This document shows, piece after piece, positions 44,255 through 53,937 of a stretch of 64,000 bases of DNA (its first letter is position 1; each line of letters starts with the position of its first letter). The position numbers were made by a program, and so were the translations under genes. The notes under the pieces were generated by a model. It made no database searches and was not told the DNA's origin. It saw only the letters and a program-made list of their open reading frames with translations. The DNA lies in contig NZ_FTOI01000005.1 of assembly GCF_900156725.1 (NCBI RefSeq), positions 1 to 64,000 on the forward strand, read 5' to 3'. Source of the DNA: Kaistella chaponensis (GTDB lineage Bacteria > Bacteroidota > Bacteroidia > Flavobacteriales > Weeksellaceae).

Positions 44255-44312
44255 ACAGTAAGCCGCTCATCAATAGGCGGATTATTCCTATTCAAAGCAA
44301 TTTGAAAACATA

Positions 44313-44340
44313 AAAAACCTCGGCTTTCGTCGAGGTTTTT
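44313..44340. terminator. Terminator between the toxin gene and EF-G paralogue
   Basis: AAAAACCTCG (44313-44322) pairs with CGAGGTTTTT (44331-44340), a perfect 10-bp stem with an 8-nt loop, with A and T runs on both sides. It serves the convergent toxin and EF-G genes. Confidence 0.8.
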
Positions 44341-44371
44341 ACTTTAAATGTTATTGTTCACCAATTCAAAT

Positions 44372-44420
44372 AATTCTTTTCTCTTTGTTCTTGGCTCTTT
44401 GTTCTTTATTCTTTTCTCTT
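44372..44420. repeat. Low-complexity CTTTGTTC repeat
   Basis: The spacer before the EF-G stop contains TTCTTTTCTCTTTGTTCTTGG and then CTCTTTGTTCTTTATTC-type repeats, a run of degenerate TTC/TTG heptamers. Similar CTTTGTTCTT stretches are familiar from Chryseobacterium intergenic DNA. No function is known. Confidence 0.45.
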
Positions 44421-44423
44421 ATC

Positions 44424-46550
44424 CTAAACTACTTCCAACTGAGAATAATTTTTCACCAATTCCTGTTGAACATTTCCCGGAACCAATTGATATCCAGAAA
44501 ACTTCATGGTAAATTTTGCTCTTCCACCGGTAATGGAACGAAGCGTAGAACCGTAATCGTGCATTTCCGCAAGTGGAACATCTGCAAGGATTTTCTGGTA
44601 ATGACCCTCAGAATCCATTCCCGAAATAATTGCTCGTCGCGTTTGCAAATCTCCCATCACATCACCAGTATCTTCATCCGGACAAAGAATTTCTACAGAA
44701 TAAATCGGCTCTAAAAGTTGAGGTTTCGCGTCATGAAAAGCTTCTTTAAAAGCTCCAGAAGCTGCCAATTGGAAAGAAATATCATTGGAATCTACGCTGT
44801 GCATTTTTCCGTCATAAACCGTGACGCGAATGTTTTGACAGTGAGATCCAGTTAATGGCCCTTCTTTCATCTGTTGCATAATTCCTTTTTTAATGGCTCC
44901 GATGTAGCGGTTATCAATCGCTCCACCCACGATGCACCAATAAAAAGCGAGTTTTCCGCCCCATGGTAAATCTTCGATTTCTTTTTGGCGGATATTCACG
45001 CCGGTTGGATCTTCCATTCCTTCATAGAAATTTTCTACGCGCATGTGAATTTCTCCAAATTGTCCGGAACCTCCTGATTGTTTTTTATGTCGATAACCAG
45101 CATCAGCTTTTCCCGTGATGGTTTCCCGGTAAGAAATTCGCGGATTGTCAAAATTCATTTTTACGCCAAATTCTTTTTGCAATCTTTGTTTCACCAAATC
45201 TAAGTGAAGTTGACCTTGACCGTGAAGAATTGTCTGTCTCAATTCTGCAGATTGCTCCACTTTTAAAGTAGGATCTTCTTCTTCAATTTTGTGCAAAGCA
45301 GTTACTAATTTTTCCATATCTGAAGCAGAATCGGTAGAAATTGCTTTTCTAATACGGCTTTCCGGGAACTTCATAGGACGAACTTTTCGGTCTAAACCTT
45401 TCGTATTTAAAGTATTATTGGAATGACCATATTTTAATTTTACGGTAACGCCCAAATCTCCGGCAACCAATTCTGTCACAGGAATTCTTTCTTTTCCTTC
45501 TGCGATAAACAATTGGGAAATTCTTTCGGTTTCGCCATTATTTGCATTAATGAGTTCGTCTCCAGGTTTTAGTTTTCCGCTGAGAACTTTAAAATAAGAA
45601 ACCATTCCAACTTGCGGTTCAGAACTTGTTTTATAAATAAAAATTGTTGTTTTATCATCCGGATCATAGGAAATTTCACCGCCATTTTCTAGTTTTCTTG
45701 CAGGTCTTTCTGCTGGTGAAGGCGCGATATCATCGATGAATCCCATCAATCTTCCGCTTCCCATATCTTTTAAACCGCTTGTTACAAAAACAGGAAAAAA
45801 CTGCTGTTTCGCTAAGGCAATCGTAATTCCTTTTGCCAATTCTTCCTCAGAAAGATACCCTTCTTCAAAATATTTTTCCATTAAACCATCTTCATTCTCC
45901 GCAGCGATTTCTACCAAAGCATTGTGCATTTCGTTGACTCGGTCGATTTCGCTATCTGGAATGGGTTTTTTCTCAGGTTTCCCACCATTTGCAGGAAATT
46001 CATACATCACCATTCGCAAAGCATCAATGATGGCATTGAAATTTGCACCAGAATTAAAAGGATATTGAATTGGAACTACTTTTGACCCAAATCTTTCCTT
46101 GGCTTGTTCTAATGTTTTTTCAAAATCAGCTTTTGCATGATCCATTTGATTAATCACAAAAATTGCCGGAGTTTCATATTTTTCAACATATTCCCAAACG
46201 ATTTCTGTACCCACTTCTACTCCATTTGCTGCATTTAAAACGATCAATGCGGTATCAGCAACTTTCAATGAAGAAATAACTTCGCCCACGAAATCATCAA
46301 ATCCGGGAGTATCAATGATGTTTAGTTTATTTCCTCGCCAGTTAACGAACATTTGATGGGAGAAAATCGTTTTTCCTTTTTCATGTTCCAAATCGGTATT
46401 ATCACTCACCGTGTTTTGTCCTTGAACGCTTCCACGGCGTTTAATCGCCCCTCCTTCGTACAACATGGTTTCAATCAATGTAGTTTTACCACTGTCGGAA
46501 TGACCCAATAACACTACATTTCGTAAATCTTTAGTATTAGCACTCATCAT
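44424..46550 (-). CDS. EF-G-like GTPase (elongation factor G paralogue)
   Basis: A 708-residue translational GTPase with domains I-V: GHSDSGKTT (G1, 16-24) in place of the usual AHIDAGKTT, DTPGFDDF (G3), NQMDHA (G4, Gln for the usual Lys), then the domain III/IV stretch and a final C-terminal domain. The gene is not near rpsL-rpsG or tuf, so it is probably a second EF-G of the cd04170-type group, not the main factor. It ends at the bidirectional terminator. Possible roles include ribosome rescue or translocation under stress. The distinction from canonical EF-G is by motif and context. Confidence 0.85.
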   Translation of the reverse strand: MMSANTKDLRNVVLLGHSDSGKTTLIETMLYEGGAIKRRGSVQGQNTVSDNTDLEHEKGKTIFSHQMFVNWRGNKLNIIDTPGFDDFVGEVISSLKVADTALIVLNAANGVEVGTEIVWEYVEKYETPAIFVINQMDHAKADFEKTLEQAKERFGSKVVPIQYPFNSGANFNAIIDALRMVMYEFPANGGKPEKKPIPDSEIDRVNEMHNALVEIAAENEDGLMEKYFEEGYLSEEELAKGITIALAKQQFFPVFVTSGLKDMGSGRLMGFIDDIAPSPAERPARKLENGGEISYDPDDKTTIFIYKTSSEPQVGMVSYFKVLSGKLKPGDELINANNGETERISQLFIAEGKERIPVTELVAGDLGVTVKLKYGHSNNTLNTKGLDRKVRPMKFPESRIRKAISTDSASDMEKLVTALHKIEEEDPTLKVEQSAELRQTILHGQGQLHLDLVKQRLQKEFGVKMNFDNPRISYRETITGKADAGYRHKKQSGGSGQFGEIHMRVENFYEGMEDPTGVNIRQKEIEDLPWGGKLAFYWCIVGGAIDNRYIGAIKKGIMQQMKEGPLTGSHCQNIRVTVYDGKMHSVDSNDISFQLAASGAFKEAFHDAKPQLLEPIYSVEILCPDEDTGDVMGDLQTRRAIISGMDSEGHYQKILADVPLAEMHDYGSTLRSITGGRAKFTMKFSGYQLVPGNVQQELVKNYSQLEVV

Positions 46551-46711
46551 ATTTAGTTTTTAATATTTTTATGGAAATGCTAAAAAGGAAATGACCTGCA
46601 TTTGATTTTTAGGTAGTTAAAGTTACGAAAGATTTAGATTGGTTTCTTACAATCTGATCGCAAAAAGAAATGATTTATCGCAGACTTCTAAGTAAATTTT
46701 GCATTTTAAAC

Positions 46712-46737
46712 AAAAAAAACGGACAAAAATGCCCGTT
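46712..46737 (-). terminator. Terminator of the 2OG-Fe(II) oxygenase gene
   Basis: AACGG (46718-46722) and CCGTT (46733-46737) pair, extended to seven pairs with one mismatch. Read on the minus strand, eight T follow (about 46719-46712). It lies 24 nt beyond the oxygenase stop. Confidence 0.6.
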
Positions 46738-46760
46738 CTTTTACTCATCAAAAGATTCAT

Positions 46761-47711
46761 TTATATTTTGATCAAACCGAGTTCGACCAGTCTTTCATAA
46801 AGAAAATCTCCAGCGGTGGTATCTTCATACAATTTCGGATGATTTTCATCTACACAATTTTCCAAAGCATTCAATGGCATTTCGCCTACAGGATGCATAA
46901 AAAACGGAATGGAATACCGCGAAGTTCCCCACATTTCTCTGGGCGGATTAACTACTTGGTGAATCGTAGATTTCAGTTTATTATTGGTAAGTCTCGACAG
47001 CATATCTCCCACATTGATCATCAATTCATCGGGTTGAGCAATGGCATCGATCCATTCTCCATCATGATTCATGACCTGAAGTCCTTTTCCTTGAGCGCCC
47101 ATCAAAAGCGTAATCAAATTGATGTCGCCATGCGCTGCAGCACGAACTGCATTGTCTGGTTCAGAGGTAATTGGCGGATAATGAATGGGTCTCAAAATAG
47201 AATTTCCTTCGCCCACGAATTGGTCGAAATAAAATTCATCTAAACCCAGATGAAGCGACAAAGCACGCAAAACATAAATCCCAGTTTTCTCCAGCATTTT
47301 AAAGGCTTCTTTTCCAACGGTGTTGAATTTTGGATTTTCCGCCACTTCTACATTATCCGGATAAACTTCCGAATACTTGGAGCCCTCTTCCAAATACTGA
47401 CCAAAATGCCAGAATTCTTTAAGGTCGCCTTTTTTGAAACCTTTGGCGGTTTCTTTACCAAAACCGACGTAGCCACGCTGTCCACCAATTCCGGGGATTT
47501 CGTATTTCTGTTTTGTTGCGACAGGAAGTTCAAAGAATTGCTTTACTTCTTCATACAATTCCTCGACCAGTTTTTCATCCAGAAAATGTCCTTTTAGCGC
47601 TACGAAGCCGATTTCTTCGTATGCTTTTCCGATTTCATTTACAAATTTTTGTTTGCGTTCCGGGTCACCCGAAAGGAAATCACGCAAATCCACACTTGGG
47701 ATCTGTTTCAT
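46761..47711 (-). CDS. Isopenicillin N synthase-like 2-oxoglutarate/Fe(II) oxygenase
   Basis: A 316-residue oxygenase of the isopenicillin N synthase/2OG-Fe(II) superfamily. The iron ligands are His and Asp in AAHGDINLITLL and His in STIHQVVNP; the Arg of RYSIPFFMH would hold the 2-oxoglutarate carboxylate. The N-terminal DIOX_N region contains GFVALKGHF. The substrate is unknown; there is no biosynthetic cluster nearby. Confidence 0.92.
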   Translation of the reverse strand: MKQIPSVDLRDFLSGDPERKQKFVNEIGKAYEEIGFVALKGHFLDEKLVEELYEEVKQFFELPVATKQKYEIPGIGGQRGYVGFGKETAKGFKKGDLKEFWHFGQYLEEGSKYSEVYPDNVEVAENPKFNTVGKEAFKMLEKTGIYVLRALSLHLGLDEFYFDQFVGEGNSILRPIHYPPITSEPDNAVRAAAHGDINLITLLMGAQGKGLQVMNHDGEWIDAIAQPDELMINVGDMLSRLTNNKLKSTIHQVVNPPREMWGTSRYSIPFFMHPVGEMPLNALENCVDENHPKLYEDTTAGDFLYERLVELGLIKI

Positions 47712-47982
47712 TTTGTTAGATTTAAAATTGAGTTGCTAAATTAAGATTTTTTGCTTAACCCCCTATTTTTTGTGAATGTTTCTGAAAACCTCTATTACCA
47801 AACCAAAAAGGAATCAATTCCAAAATGGAACGTCCTCGCTAGAAAAGCAATTTCGTTAGCTTGGTATTTATCTTGAAAGCGATTCTGATTTACATTAAAT
47901 TTTATAAGGTCTATTGAATCAGCATTAAATATTTATTCGTTAAAATTTTAATTATCAGTAAATTTGTACCTCAATTTATTAC
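47712..47982. other. Gene-free divergent region between oxygenase and menD
   Basis: A 271-nt region. Apart from the menD promoter box (47959-47966) I see no gene, hairpin of note or repeat. It is AT-rich. Confidence 0.55.
47959..47966 (+). promoter_or_regulatory. Putative -7 element (TAAATTTG) of menD
   Basis: TAAATTTG at 47959-47966 fits TAnnTTTG, 16 nt before the menD ATG at 47983. The -33 region has only a near match to TTG. Confidence 0.45.
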
Positions 47983-49647
47983 ATGAAACAATTCTCTTCC
48001 AAACGAAGCATACAGATTTTAGCCTATCTTTTAAAAGAATACGGAATTTTCGATATCATAATTTCTCCAGGTTCCCGGAATGCGCCATTGGCAGTTCACT
48101 TTTCTGAAATGGAGGAATTGAACTGTTACAGCATTGTAGATGAAAGAAGCGCTGCTTTTGTTGCAATGGGAATGGCAAAAAGCTCAAAAAAACCTGTAGC
48201 AATCACCTGCACAAGTGGTTCTGCTGCTGCCAATTATTATCCCGCAGTTACCGAAGCATTCTACTCGAATACGCCGCTTTTAATCTTAACTGCAGATCGA
48301 CCTGTTGATTTTGTGGATATTTTTGATGGTCAAACGATCCGTCAAAAAGATTTGTATCAGCAACATTCTTACGGAGATTTTCAGTTATTGGAAGATGGCG
48401 AAGAAAATGCGGAGGAAGAAAATTTCTCTTTAATTAAAAAAGCCCTCGAACTTTGTTTTGAAAAGCAAGGTCCGGTTCACATCAACATTCCTTTAGAAGA
48501 ACCTTTGTATGAATTGGTATCGGAGATTCCGCATTTTCCGGCAGTGGAAAAAACCATTCAGCAAAAATCTGATGAATTTGCGCCCAACCTTGCTGCAGAA
48601 TGGAATACATCGAAAAGAATATTGGTTTTAGTCGGAACGCGTGATTATAGCGAGGAACTGGAAATGCAGTTGTCTCAACTCGTTAAAAATCATAGTGTAG
48701 TGGTTTTAAAGGAAGTGACTTCCAATTTGAGGCATGATAAATTTTTCGCCCATATCGATCGGTATATTTTTAATTTCACCGAAGAGGATTTCAAGACTTA
48801 TGCACCAGATTTGCTGATTACCATTGGGCAAAACGTGGTTTCAAAAAAAGTAAAACAATTTCTGCGCAAAGCAAAACCGAAAAAACATTGGCATGTGGAT
48901 GAATTTTGGCATCCCGATACCTACTTTGCGCTCACCGAAAAAATAAAAAATTCGCCGGAAAAATTCTTTTCAAAATTATTGAAATTTGTGTCGTTGGAGC
49001 CAAGTCCGTATTATAATTTATGGGATGTTTTGCGCGACAAAAGAGATCTTAAACATAGCGAATATTGCCTGAGAACAAATTTTTCCGATTTTAAATTTTT
49101 CGAAGTACTTTCTTACAAATTACCCGAAAACATTAATTTGCATTTTAGCAATTCCTCTGCAATTCGATATGCACAGCTTTTTGATTTTCAGAAACATACC
49201 GCCTATTGCAACCGTGGAACGAGCGGAATTGATGGTTCAACTTCTACAGCAATGGGTTTCGCCATGAAGAGTGCAAAGCAAACGGTTTTGGTTACCGGTG
49301 ATTTGAGTTTTTTCTATGACATTAACGGTTTGTGGAATAATTATATACCACCTTACACGCGAATTATCGTATTTAATAACGGCGGTGGAGACATTTTCAA
49401 AATTATTCCGGGACCAAGTTCTACCAATGCTTTAGAGGAATTTATCCTGACCAAACATCATAAAAACGCGGAACATCTTGCAAAACATTTTGGCTTTTCC
49501 TATACCAAAGTGGAGGATGAAGATACGCTTTCGCGGGTTCTCGATAATTTCTTCAAACCAGAGCCAAAAGCAAAAATTCTAGAAATTGACACTGCAGCCA
49601 TCGAAAATGCGGAAGTTTTAAAAGGGTATTTCGAATTTATAAAGTAA
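47983..49647 (+). CDS. menD: SEPHCHC synthase (menaquinone biosynthesis)
   Basis: 2-succinyl-5-enolpyruvyl-6-hydroxy-3-cyclohexene-1-carboxylate synthase, the thiamine-diphosphate step of menaquinone synthesis from isochorismate and 2-oxoglutarate. The 554 residues include the N-terminal SPGSRNAPLAVHF, DERSAAFVAMG with the catalytic Glu, and the C-terminal ThDP/metal motif GDLSFFYDINGLWNN. Menaquinol is the expected substrate for the act complex in this window. Its stop codon directly abuts the stop of the convergent DUF5686 gene. Confidence 0.96.
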   Translation: MKQFSSKRSIQILAYLLKEYGIFDIIISPGSRNAPLAVHFSEMEELNCYSIVDERSAAFVAMGMAKSSKKPVAITCTSGSAAANYYPAVTEAFYSNTPLLILTADRPVDFVDIFDGQTIRQKDLYQQHSYGDFQLLEDGEENAEEENFSLIKKALELCFEKQGPVHINIPLEEPLYELVSEIPHFPAVEKTIQQKSDEFAPNLAAEWNTSKRILVLVGTRDYSEELEMQLSQLVKNHSVVVLKEVTSNLRHDKFFAHIDRYIFNFTEEDFKTYAPDLLITIGQNVVSKKVKQFLRKAKPKKHWHVDEFWHPDTYFALTEKIKNSPEKFFSKLLKFVSLEPSPYYNLWDVLRDKRDLKHSEYCLRTNFSDFKFFEVLSYKLPENINLHFSNSSAIRYAQLFDFQKHTAYCNRGTSGIDGSTSTAMGFAMKSAKQTVLVTGDLSFFYDINGLWNNYIPPYTRIIVFNNGGGDIFKIIPGPSSTNALEEFILTKHHKNAEHLAKHFGFSYTKVEDEDTLSRVLDNFFKPEPKAKILEIDTAAIENAEVLKGYFEFIK

Positions 49648-52194
49648 TTAGAAAACAACCTGAATACCAAATTTAACCGCGAATTTTCTGACTTCCGGTC
49701 GATCGAGATAATTTCCGCGCCAGTTGAAATCGACGCGTAAAATTTTAAAATTACCCAAACCAATATTTTCTAGGCCGAAACCATATTCGTAATAAACCTG
49801 TTGATCAGGAGCGGAGTAGCGTTTGTTATCAAAATTTATATTTTTTGCCGCATCGCTTAAAGTTCCGTAAGCACCGCGGAAAAAGATAAGTTCGCGAAGT
49901 TTAAGTTTCTTAATCAAAGGAACGTAAGAAATCAGTTTTCCATTAAAATGATGTTCAACATTCATCGTGGTGTACGTATCTGCAACGAATTCGTAATACT
50001 TCAACAATGAAAAAGTATTAAAAGCCAAGAAGTAAGACTGGTTTCCCGGAATGATGGTCTGAATGGCAAGTGGAACTGCATCGAAATTTTTTCCCGCCTC
50101 GAAATTGACATTCGTTTTGCCCAAATTTCCTAACAAAATTTTCTGGGCATAGAGAAACTGCAATTTGTTATAATCAAAATCTCCCTCCAAAACGTTTGCG
50201 AAACCATGCGTGTATTTGAGGATAAAAGTAGGAGCAAGCGTTCGCAGCGTGGTTCGATCAACACCATACTGCACATATTTTGCGCCCGGTTGTAAGACCA
50301 AACTAAAGGTCGTGTGAAAATCAGTAAGGCCCGACTTCAAGGTATTATCTTTATAAAAATCGAGATTAAATTTTTCCGGATTTGCTGATATTATATTTTG
50401 TAAAGAAGCATCCAAACGCACGGTAAAATTTCTGATCGGCTCCATGGAAAAGAAAAGATTGTTTTGCTTTACAAAACTCAGAGATGCATTGCTTCCCGAT
50501 GTCAAAATTCCTGAAGATCCGTAGGATGGCGTCATAATTCCCTCATCGTACATTAAACTTGCCCCGAGTTGCATGACATCAAATTTGCTCCCGAAACCGA
50601 TTGTAGCACGATTTTCCCGATTGAACATGTATTTCCCTTCAACACCGTATTTGAATTTTCGGTCTCTAAAACCGTACGCAGTATAGCCTGCAATTCGCCA
50701 CATATCATTTGGCGAGAAATACGTTCTGGCTCCTACGCGAACACGGTCACCTTCTACTTCATTATAGCCATACAGTGCATAAATGCTCCCAAAATCAATG
50801 GCATTCCAAGCATTGAAATATCCGGATTGTACAATTTCGACGATTTTCACAATTCTTTCAAATTTCGGAACCTTATGAAGTTCTTCAACCATGGTATAAA
50901 CATTCTTCTCCGATTCCTGCAATGGCTCAACTCTGTTTTGTTCCCAGAATTCATTGGATTTGACAAGATCTTCATCGCTTAATGATTGTCGTCGGTCTTT
51001 TAATAATTGGTCGGAGAAATTTTGGTTAAAGAGGTAATCGCTGTATTGATCTGTTCTTTTAAAGAGAATACTTTTCGAATCTTTTTTCTTCGAAAAAACA
51101 GACATCTCAAGTTCGGTGTAGGTTTTTTTCGGAAGGAAAACGGTCTCGTTCGGAGAGTCGTATTCGATTTCCATATAAATTCCATTGACAAAATTTACGT
51201 TGAGTTTATTGGGAGATTTCAGCGTGGCTCTCACAATATTATACGTATCTCTTGATATGAATAAATCCCCTTGGAAAGCGATTAATTCTTTTCTCCGCGG
51301 AAAATATTTGATTTTGAAGCAATCTGTGCCGTTCACAGAAAGCGAATCGGTAAGTTCGTAATCATAACTGCTGAAACCATCTGTACCGACCGGACTTGGA
51401 AAGCCGATATTAAAAAAATTCAAAGTATTATCGTAGAGATTGATGTCTCTGAACTGGTTTTTTGCGGAGGCAGCCATTCGCTCATTATTATTAAAGCCCG
51501 AAAATTTATTGGCTACAATAATTTTATTTTCCTGCTTATCTGGTTTATTTCTGCCGTAGGTTTGGAAAATAGTTTCATTAAAGAAAACAGGAAGGCTGAG
51601 TTTCTTGTCGAAATTTGCAGAATCTGCATAATCAAAGATGAACTCTAGCTTATTGAAGATTTTTTTTTGTTTGAAAGTACTGTCGATGTTATTCAGACCG
51701 ATCTCAATTTTCTCATATTCTTTGAACTGATAATCATCATAGTTCGCAAGTCCGTTGGTTCTTTTTCTTTTCCAAACTTCCTGCATAATTGCATAGGCAG
51801 GATTTTCTTTTTTATTTTTATATTTTTTCTTAGACCGTCCTGAAATCATCACTTCCTGAATGTGTTCGACTCTTTCGGACTGCATTTTGATCACCAAATT
51901 TTCATATTGACCATTGGAGAAGGTAAGAACTACCGTTTTGTAGTTTTTTTTGATAAAAGTAACGGTTGCGATTTCTGAATCTGCAGAAACTAAAAACTTT
52001 GAATTCTTAGCGGTCAGTTCTGCACTTTCACGGTTATTGATGAAAATCTCTACCCCATTAATTGGTTTCTGGGTTTTGGCATCGACAATGGTTCCCGAAA
52101 TTTTATTTTGAGAAAATAGGAGCGTTCCAACTAACAGAAAAAATAGAATTTTCAAAGGTCGAATAACAGAAAAAGAGAGTCTATTTTTTTTCAT
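49648..52194 (-). CDS. DUF5686 / carboxypeptidase-regulatory-like outer-membrane protein
   Basis: An 848-residue protein with a signal sequence (about residues 10-28, FFLLVGTLLFSQ), a carboxypeptidase-D-regulatory-like domain (KISGTIVDAKTQKPINGVEIFI) and a long C-terminal beta-rich region with repeated aromatic-ended strands and a final Phe (VKFGIQVVF), the usual end of an outer-membrane beta-barrel. This matches the Bacteroidota DUF5686 family. Function unknown. It converges with menD with no gap. Confidence 0.88.
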   Translation of the reverse strand: MKKNRLSFSVIRPLKILFFLLVGTLLFSQNKISGTIVDAKTQKPINGVEIFINNRESAELTAKNSKFLVSADSEIATVTFIKKNYKTVVLTFSNGQYENLVIKMQSERVEHIQEVMISGRSKKKYKNKKENPAYAIMQEVWKRKRTNGLANYDDYQFKEYEKIEIGLNNIDSTFKQKKIFNKLEFIFDYADSANFDKKLSLPVFFNETIFQTYGRNKPDKQENKIIVANKFSGFNNNERMAASAKNQFRDINLYDNTLNFFNIGFPSPVGTDGFSSYDYELTDSLSVNGTDCFKIKYFPRRKELIAFQGDLFISRDTYNIVRATLKSPNKLNVNFVNGIYMEIEYDSPNETVFLPKKTYTELEMSVFSKKKDSKSILFKRTDQYSDYLFNQNFSDQLLKDRRQSLSDEDLVKSNEFWEQNRVEPLQESEKNVYTMVEELHKVPKFERIVKIVEIVQSGYFNAWNAIDFGSIYALYGYNEVEGDRVRVGARTYFSPNDMWRIAGYTAYGFRDRKFKYGVEGKYMFNRENRATIGFGSKFDVMQLGASLMYDEGIMTPSYGSSGILTSGSNASLSFVKQNNLFFSMEPIRNFTVRLDASLQNIISANPEKFNLDFYKDNTLKSGLTDFHTTFSLVLQPGAKYVQYGVDRTTLRTLAPTFILKYTHGFANVLEGDFDYNKLQFLYAQKILLGNLGKTNVNFEAGKNFDAVPLAIQTIIPGNQSYFLAFNTFSLLKYYEFVADTYTTMNVEHHFNGKLISYVPLIKKLKLRELIFFRGAYGTLSDAAKNINFDNKRYSAPDQQVYYEYGFGLENIGLGNFKILRVDFNWRGNYLDRPEVRKFAVKFGIQVVF

Positions 52195-52272
52195 TTCAGG
52201 CTTTTCAGTAATTACAAAATCGGCATTTCAAGGGTAAAATGAAGGCAGGAAATTAACGAGAATTAATCTCTA

Positions 52273-52899
52273 TTAAATATGCAAATAATCTGAATCTTCG
52301 GGTAAATTTTTAATTTTAGATATCGGGTAAATAAACATATCATCAAAGTCATTCATCGAATTAATGATCTGAAAATGAGAGTATTCTTTCAAATTTTGTG
52401 GCGTGATCTCTGCTTCTTTAATTTTCTTGTTTTTCAACAAATGTTGGCGCTGAACACCATTTAACAAATAAGTAGTTGGCGTAAACCAGTCTTTTCCTTT
52501 TTTGAATAAAAGATTGGAAAAAGAGGTACAGGTGATGTGATTATTTTTCACAATAATAATTTCGTCCGCTTTGGACAAAGTTTTCATTTTCTCCAGCTCT
52601 TTTCTGTCTTCAAATTTAAAGGAATAGTCGTAACTATTATTTTCTACCAAAAGAAAGTTATCGATCTCCGAGATTGCGTAAGGAATCATCTGCGTGCGAA
52701 ATTTTCTGTCTAAATCGTACGTAATTCTCAATTTATACAGACCATCTTCGTCATGTTGCAGGTTTTTGTAAATCTCCTCAATGTTCACCGAGCCTTCTTT
52801 ACCAAAATGTTCAAAAGTCTTATTGACCCTGCTTTGATGAAGATCCGCAAGAAATATTTTCTGGTCTTCTATTTTAATGCTTTCAATGAATTGGGACAT
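52273..52899 (-). CDS. Aminotransferase class IV protein (aminodeoxychorismate lyase-like)
   Basis: A 208-residue class IV fold protein. The probable PLP lysine is in LYKLRITYD, the N-terminal SIKIEDQKIFLADLHQSRVNKTFEHFG resembles the lyase family, and the C-terminal half is the usual ligand-binding lobe. It overlaps the upstream pabB-like gene by 17 nt, as PabC-PabB pairs do, so a 4-amino-4-deoxychorismate lyase role in folate synthesis is likely. Confidence 0.85.
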   Translation of the reverse strand: MSQFIESIKIEDQKIFLADLHQSRVNKTFEHFGKEGSVNIEEIYKNLQHDEDGLYKLRITYDLDRKFRTQMIPYAISEIDNFLLVENNSYDYSFKFEDRKELEKMKTLSKADEIIIVKNNHITCTSFSNLLFKKGKDWFTPTTYLLNGVQRQHLLKNKKIKEAEITPQNLKEYSHFQIINSMNDFDDMFIYPISKIKNLPEDSDYLHI

Positions 52900-53860
52900 A
52901 AATTTTGTTTTTCATTTCTTGGTATTCGTCGGCAAATTTACTCAAATGCGTGATTCCACCACCACTTTTAAAAAATAATTTTCCGTTTTCTTTTTCGATA
53001 AATCGTATCATGACGCAGGAATCGAGGTTTTCACCATCAAACCAACCACAAACTCCGGTGTAAAAACCTCTGTCGTAATTTTCAGCTTCTACAATTATCT
53101 CCAGCGTTTTAGGTTTTGGCGCACCGAGAATAGATCCTGCAGGAAGCAAAGTTTTCATAACCGTGCCAATTTTATTTTGAAATTCAGGTTTCAATTTACC
53201 TGAAATTTTTGAACTCATCGCATACAAATCCTTTTGCTGCGTTTTTATAAAGTCAATTCTTTGAAATTCGTCAACTTGCACTTCATCTGCAACCATACTC
53301 AAATCATTTCTGAGCAAATCGACGACCGTGAAATGTTCGGCTTTTTCTTTCACATCATTTTTCAAAATCTCTACCGCATTTTCTATAGAAGCCTCGATCG
53401 TGCCTTTCATTGGATGCGTATAAATTTGATCATCGATAATTTCCACAAAAGTTTCCGGCGAGAAGAAAACAAATTCATCATTGTACCAAACTTTATATTT
53501 CGCTTTGGAATGGTAGAAAATTTCTTTCAAAGTTAAATTAATGGCGATTTCGGTTTTCACCGTGTAGTTGGTAAGATACGAATTTCCTTGCCGTAAGTTT
53601 TCCTGTACAAAATCAAACCCTTTGCGATAAATTTCGGCACTTTCTGAAAGTATTTTTAGCTCAATTTCAGCATTTTCCGCTTCCGTGGTTTTGATATTTT
53701 TAAAATTCTGAAAATCAATCAATAAGCTTTCTTCCTCAATCTCATTTTCTAGAAAAACCTCTACTTTTTCGAGTAAAAAATCGACCATAAAAAAGAACGG
53801 AACTTTCTTCAGCGAAAGTTCATCCATAAGATCAAAATTTGGGTGATAAGTAGGAAACAT
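52883..53860 (-). CDS. pabB: Aminodeoxychorismate synthase component I
   Basis: A 325-residue chorismate-binding enzyme that makes aminodeoxychorismate, the first dedicated step to p-aminobenzoate. The C-terminal half carries the family motifs: IYTHPMKGTI, VDLLRNDLSMVA, LLPAGSILGAPKPKTLEII, and the final FKSGGGITHLS. It is shorter than E. coli PabB (453), with a reduced N-terminal half, as in many Bacteroidota. The start is uncertain: GTG 53866, ATG 53860 or ATG 53827. Paired with the lyase-like gene. Confidence 0.9.
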   Translation of the reverse strand: MFPTYHPNFDLMDELSLKKVPFFFMVDFLLEKVEVFLENEIEEESLLIDFQNFKNIKTTEAENAEIELKILSESAEIYRKGFDFVQENLRQGNSYLTNYTVKTEIAINLTLKEIFYHSKAKYKVWYNDEFVFFSPETFVEIIDDQIYTHPMKGTIEASIENAVEILKNDVKEKAEHFTVVDLLRNDLSMVADEVQVDEFQRIDFIKTQQKDLYAMSSKISGKLKPEFQNKIGTVMKTLLPAGSILGAPKPKTLEIIVEAENYDRGFYTGVCGWFDGENLDSCVMIRFIEKENGKLFFKSGGGITHLSKFADEYQEMKNKIYVPIH

Positions 53861-53937
53861 GAGCACAAAAATAAGGAAAAGAGGGAACTAAAATCAAAAA
53901 AGAAGAGCTTTTAAACTTAAAAGATTATTTTTGCGCC

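Noticed and set aside
50569-50982. 137-codon open frame antisense to the DUF5686 gene
   Set aside because: It is embedded in the beta-barrel region of the real gene and has no recognisable features.
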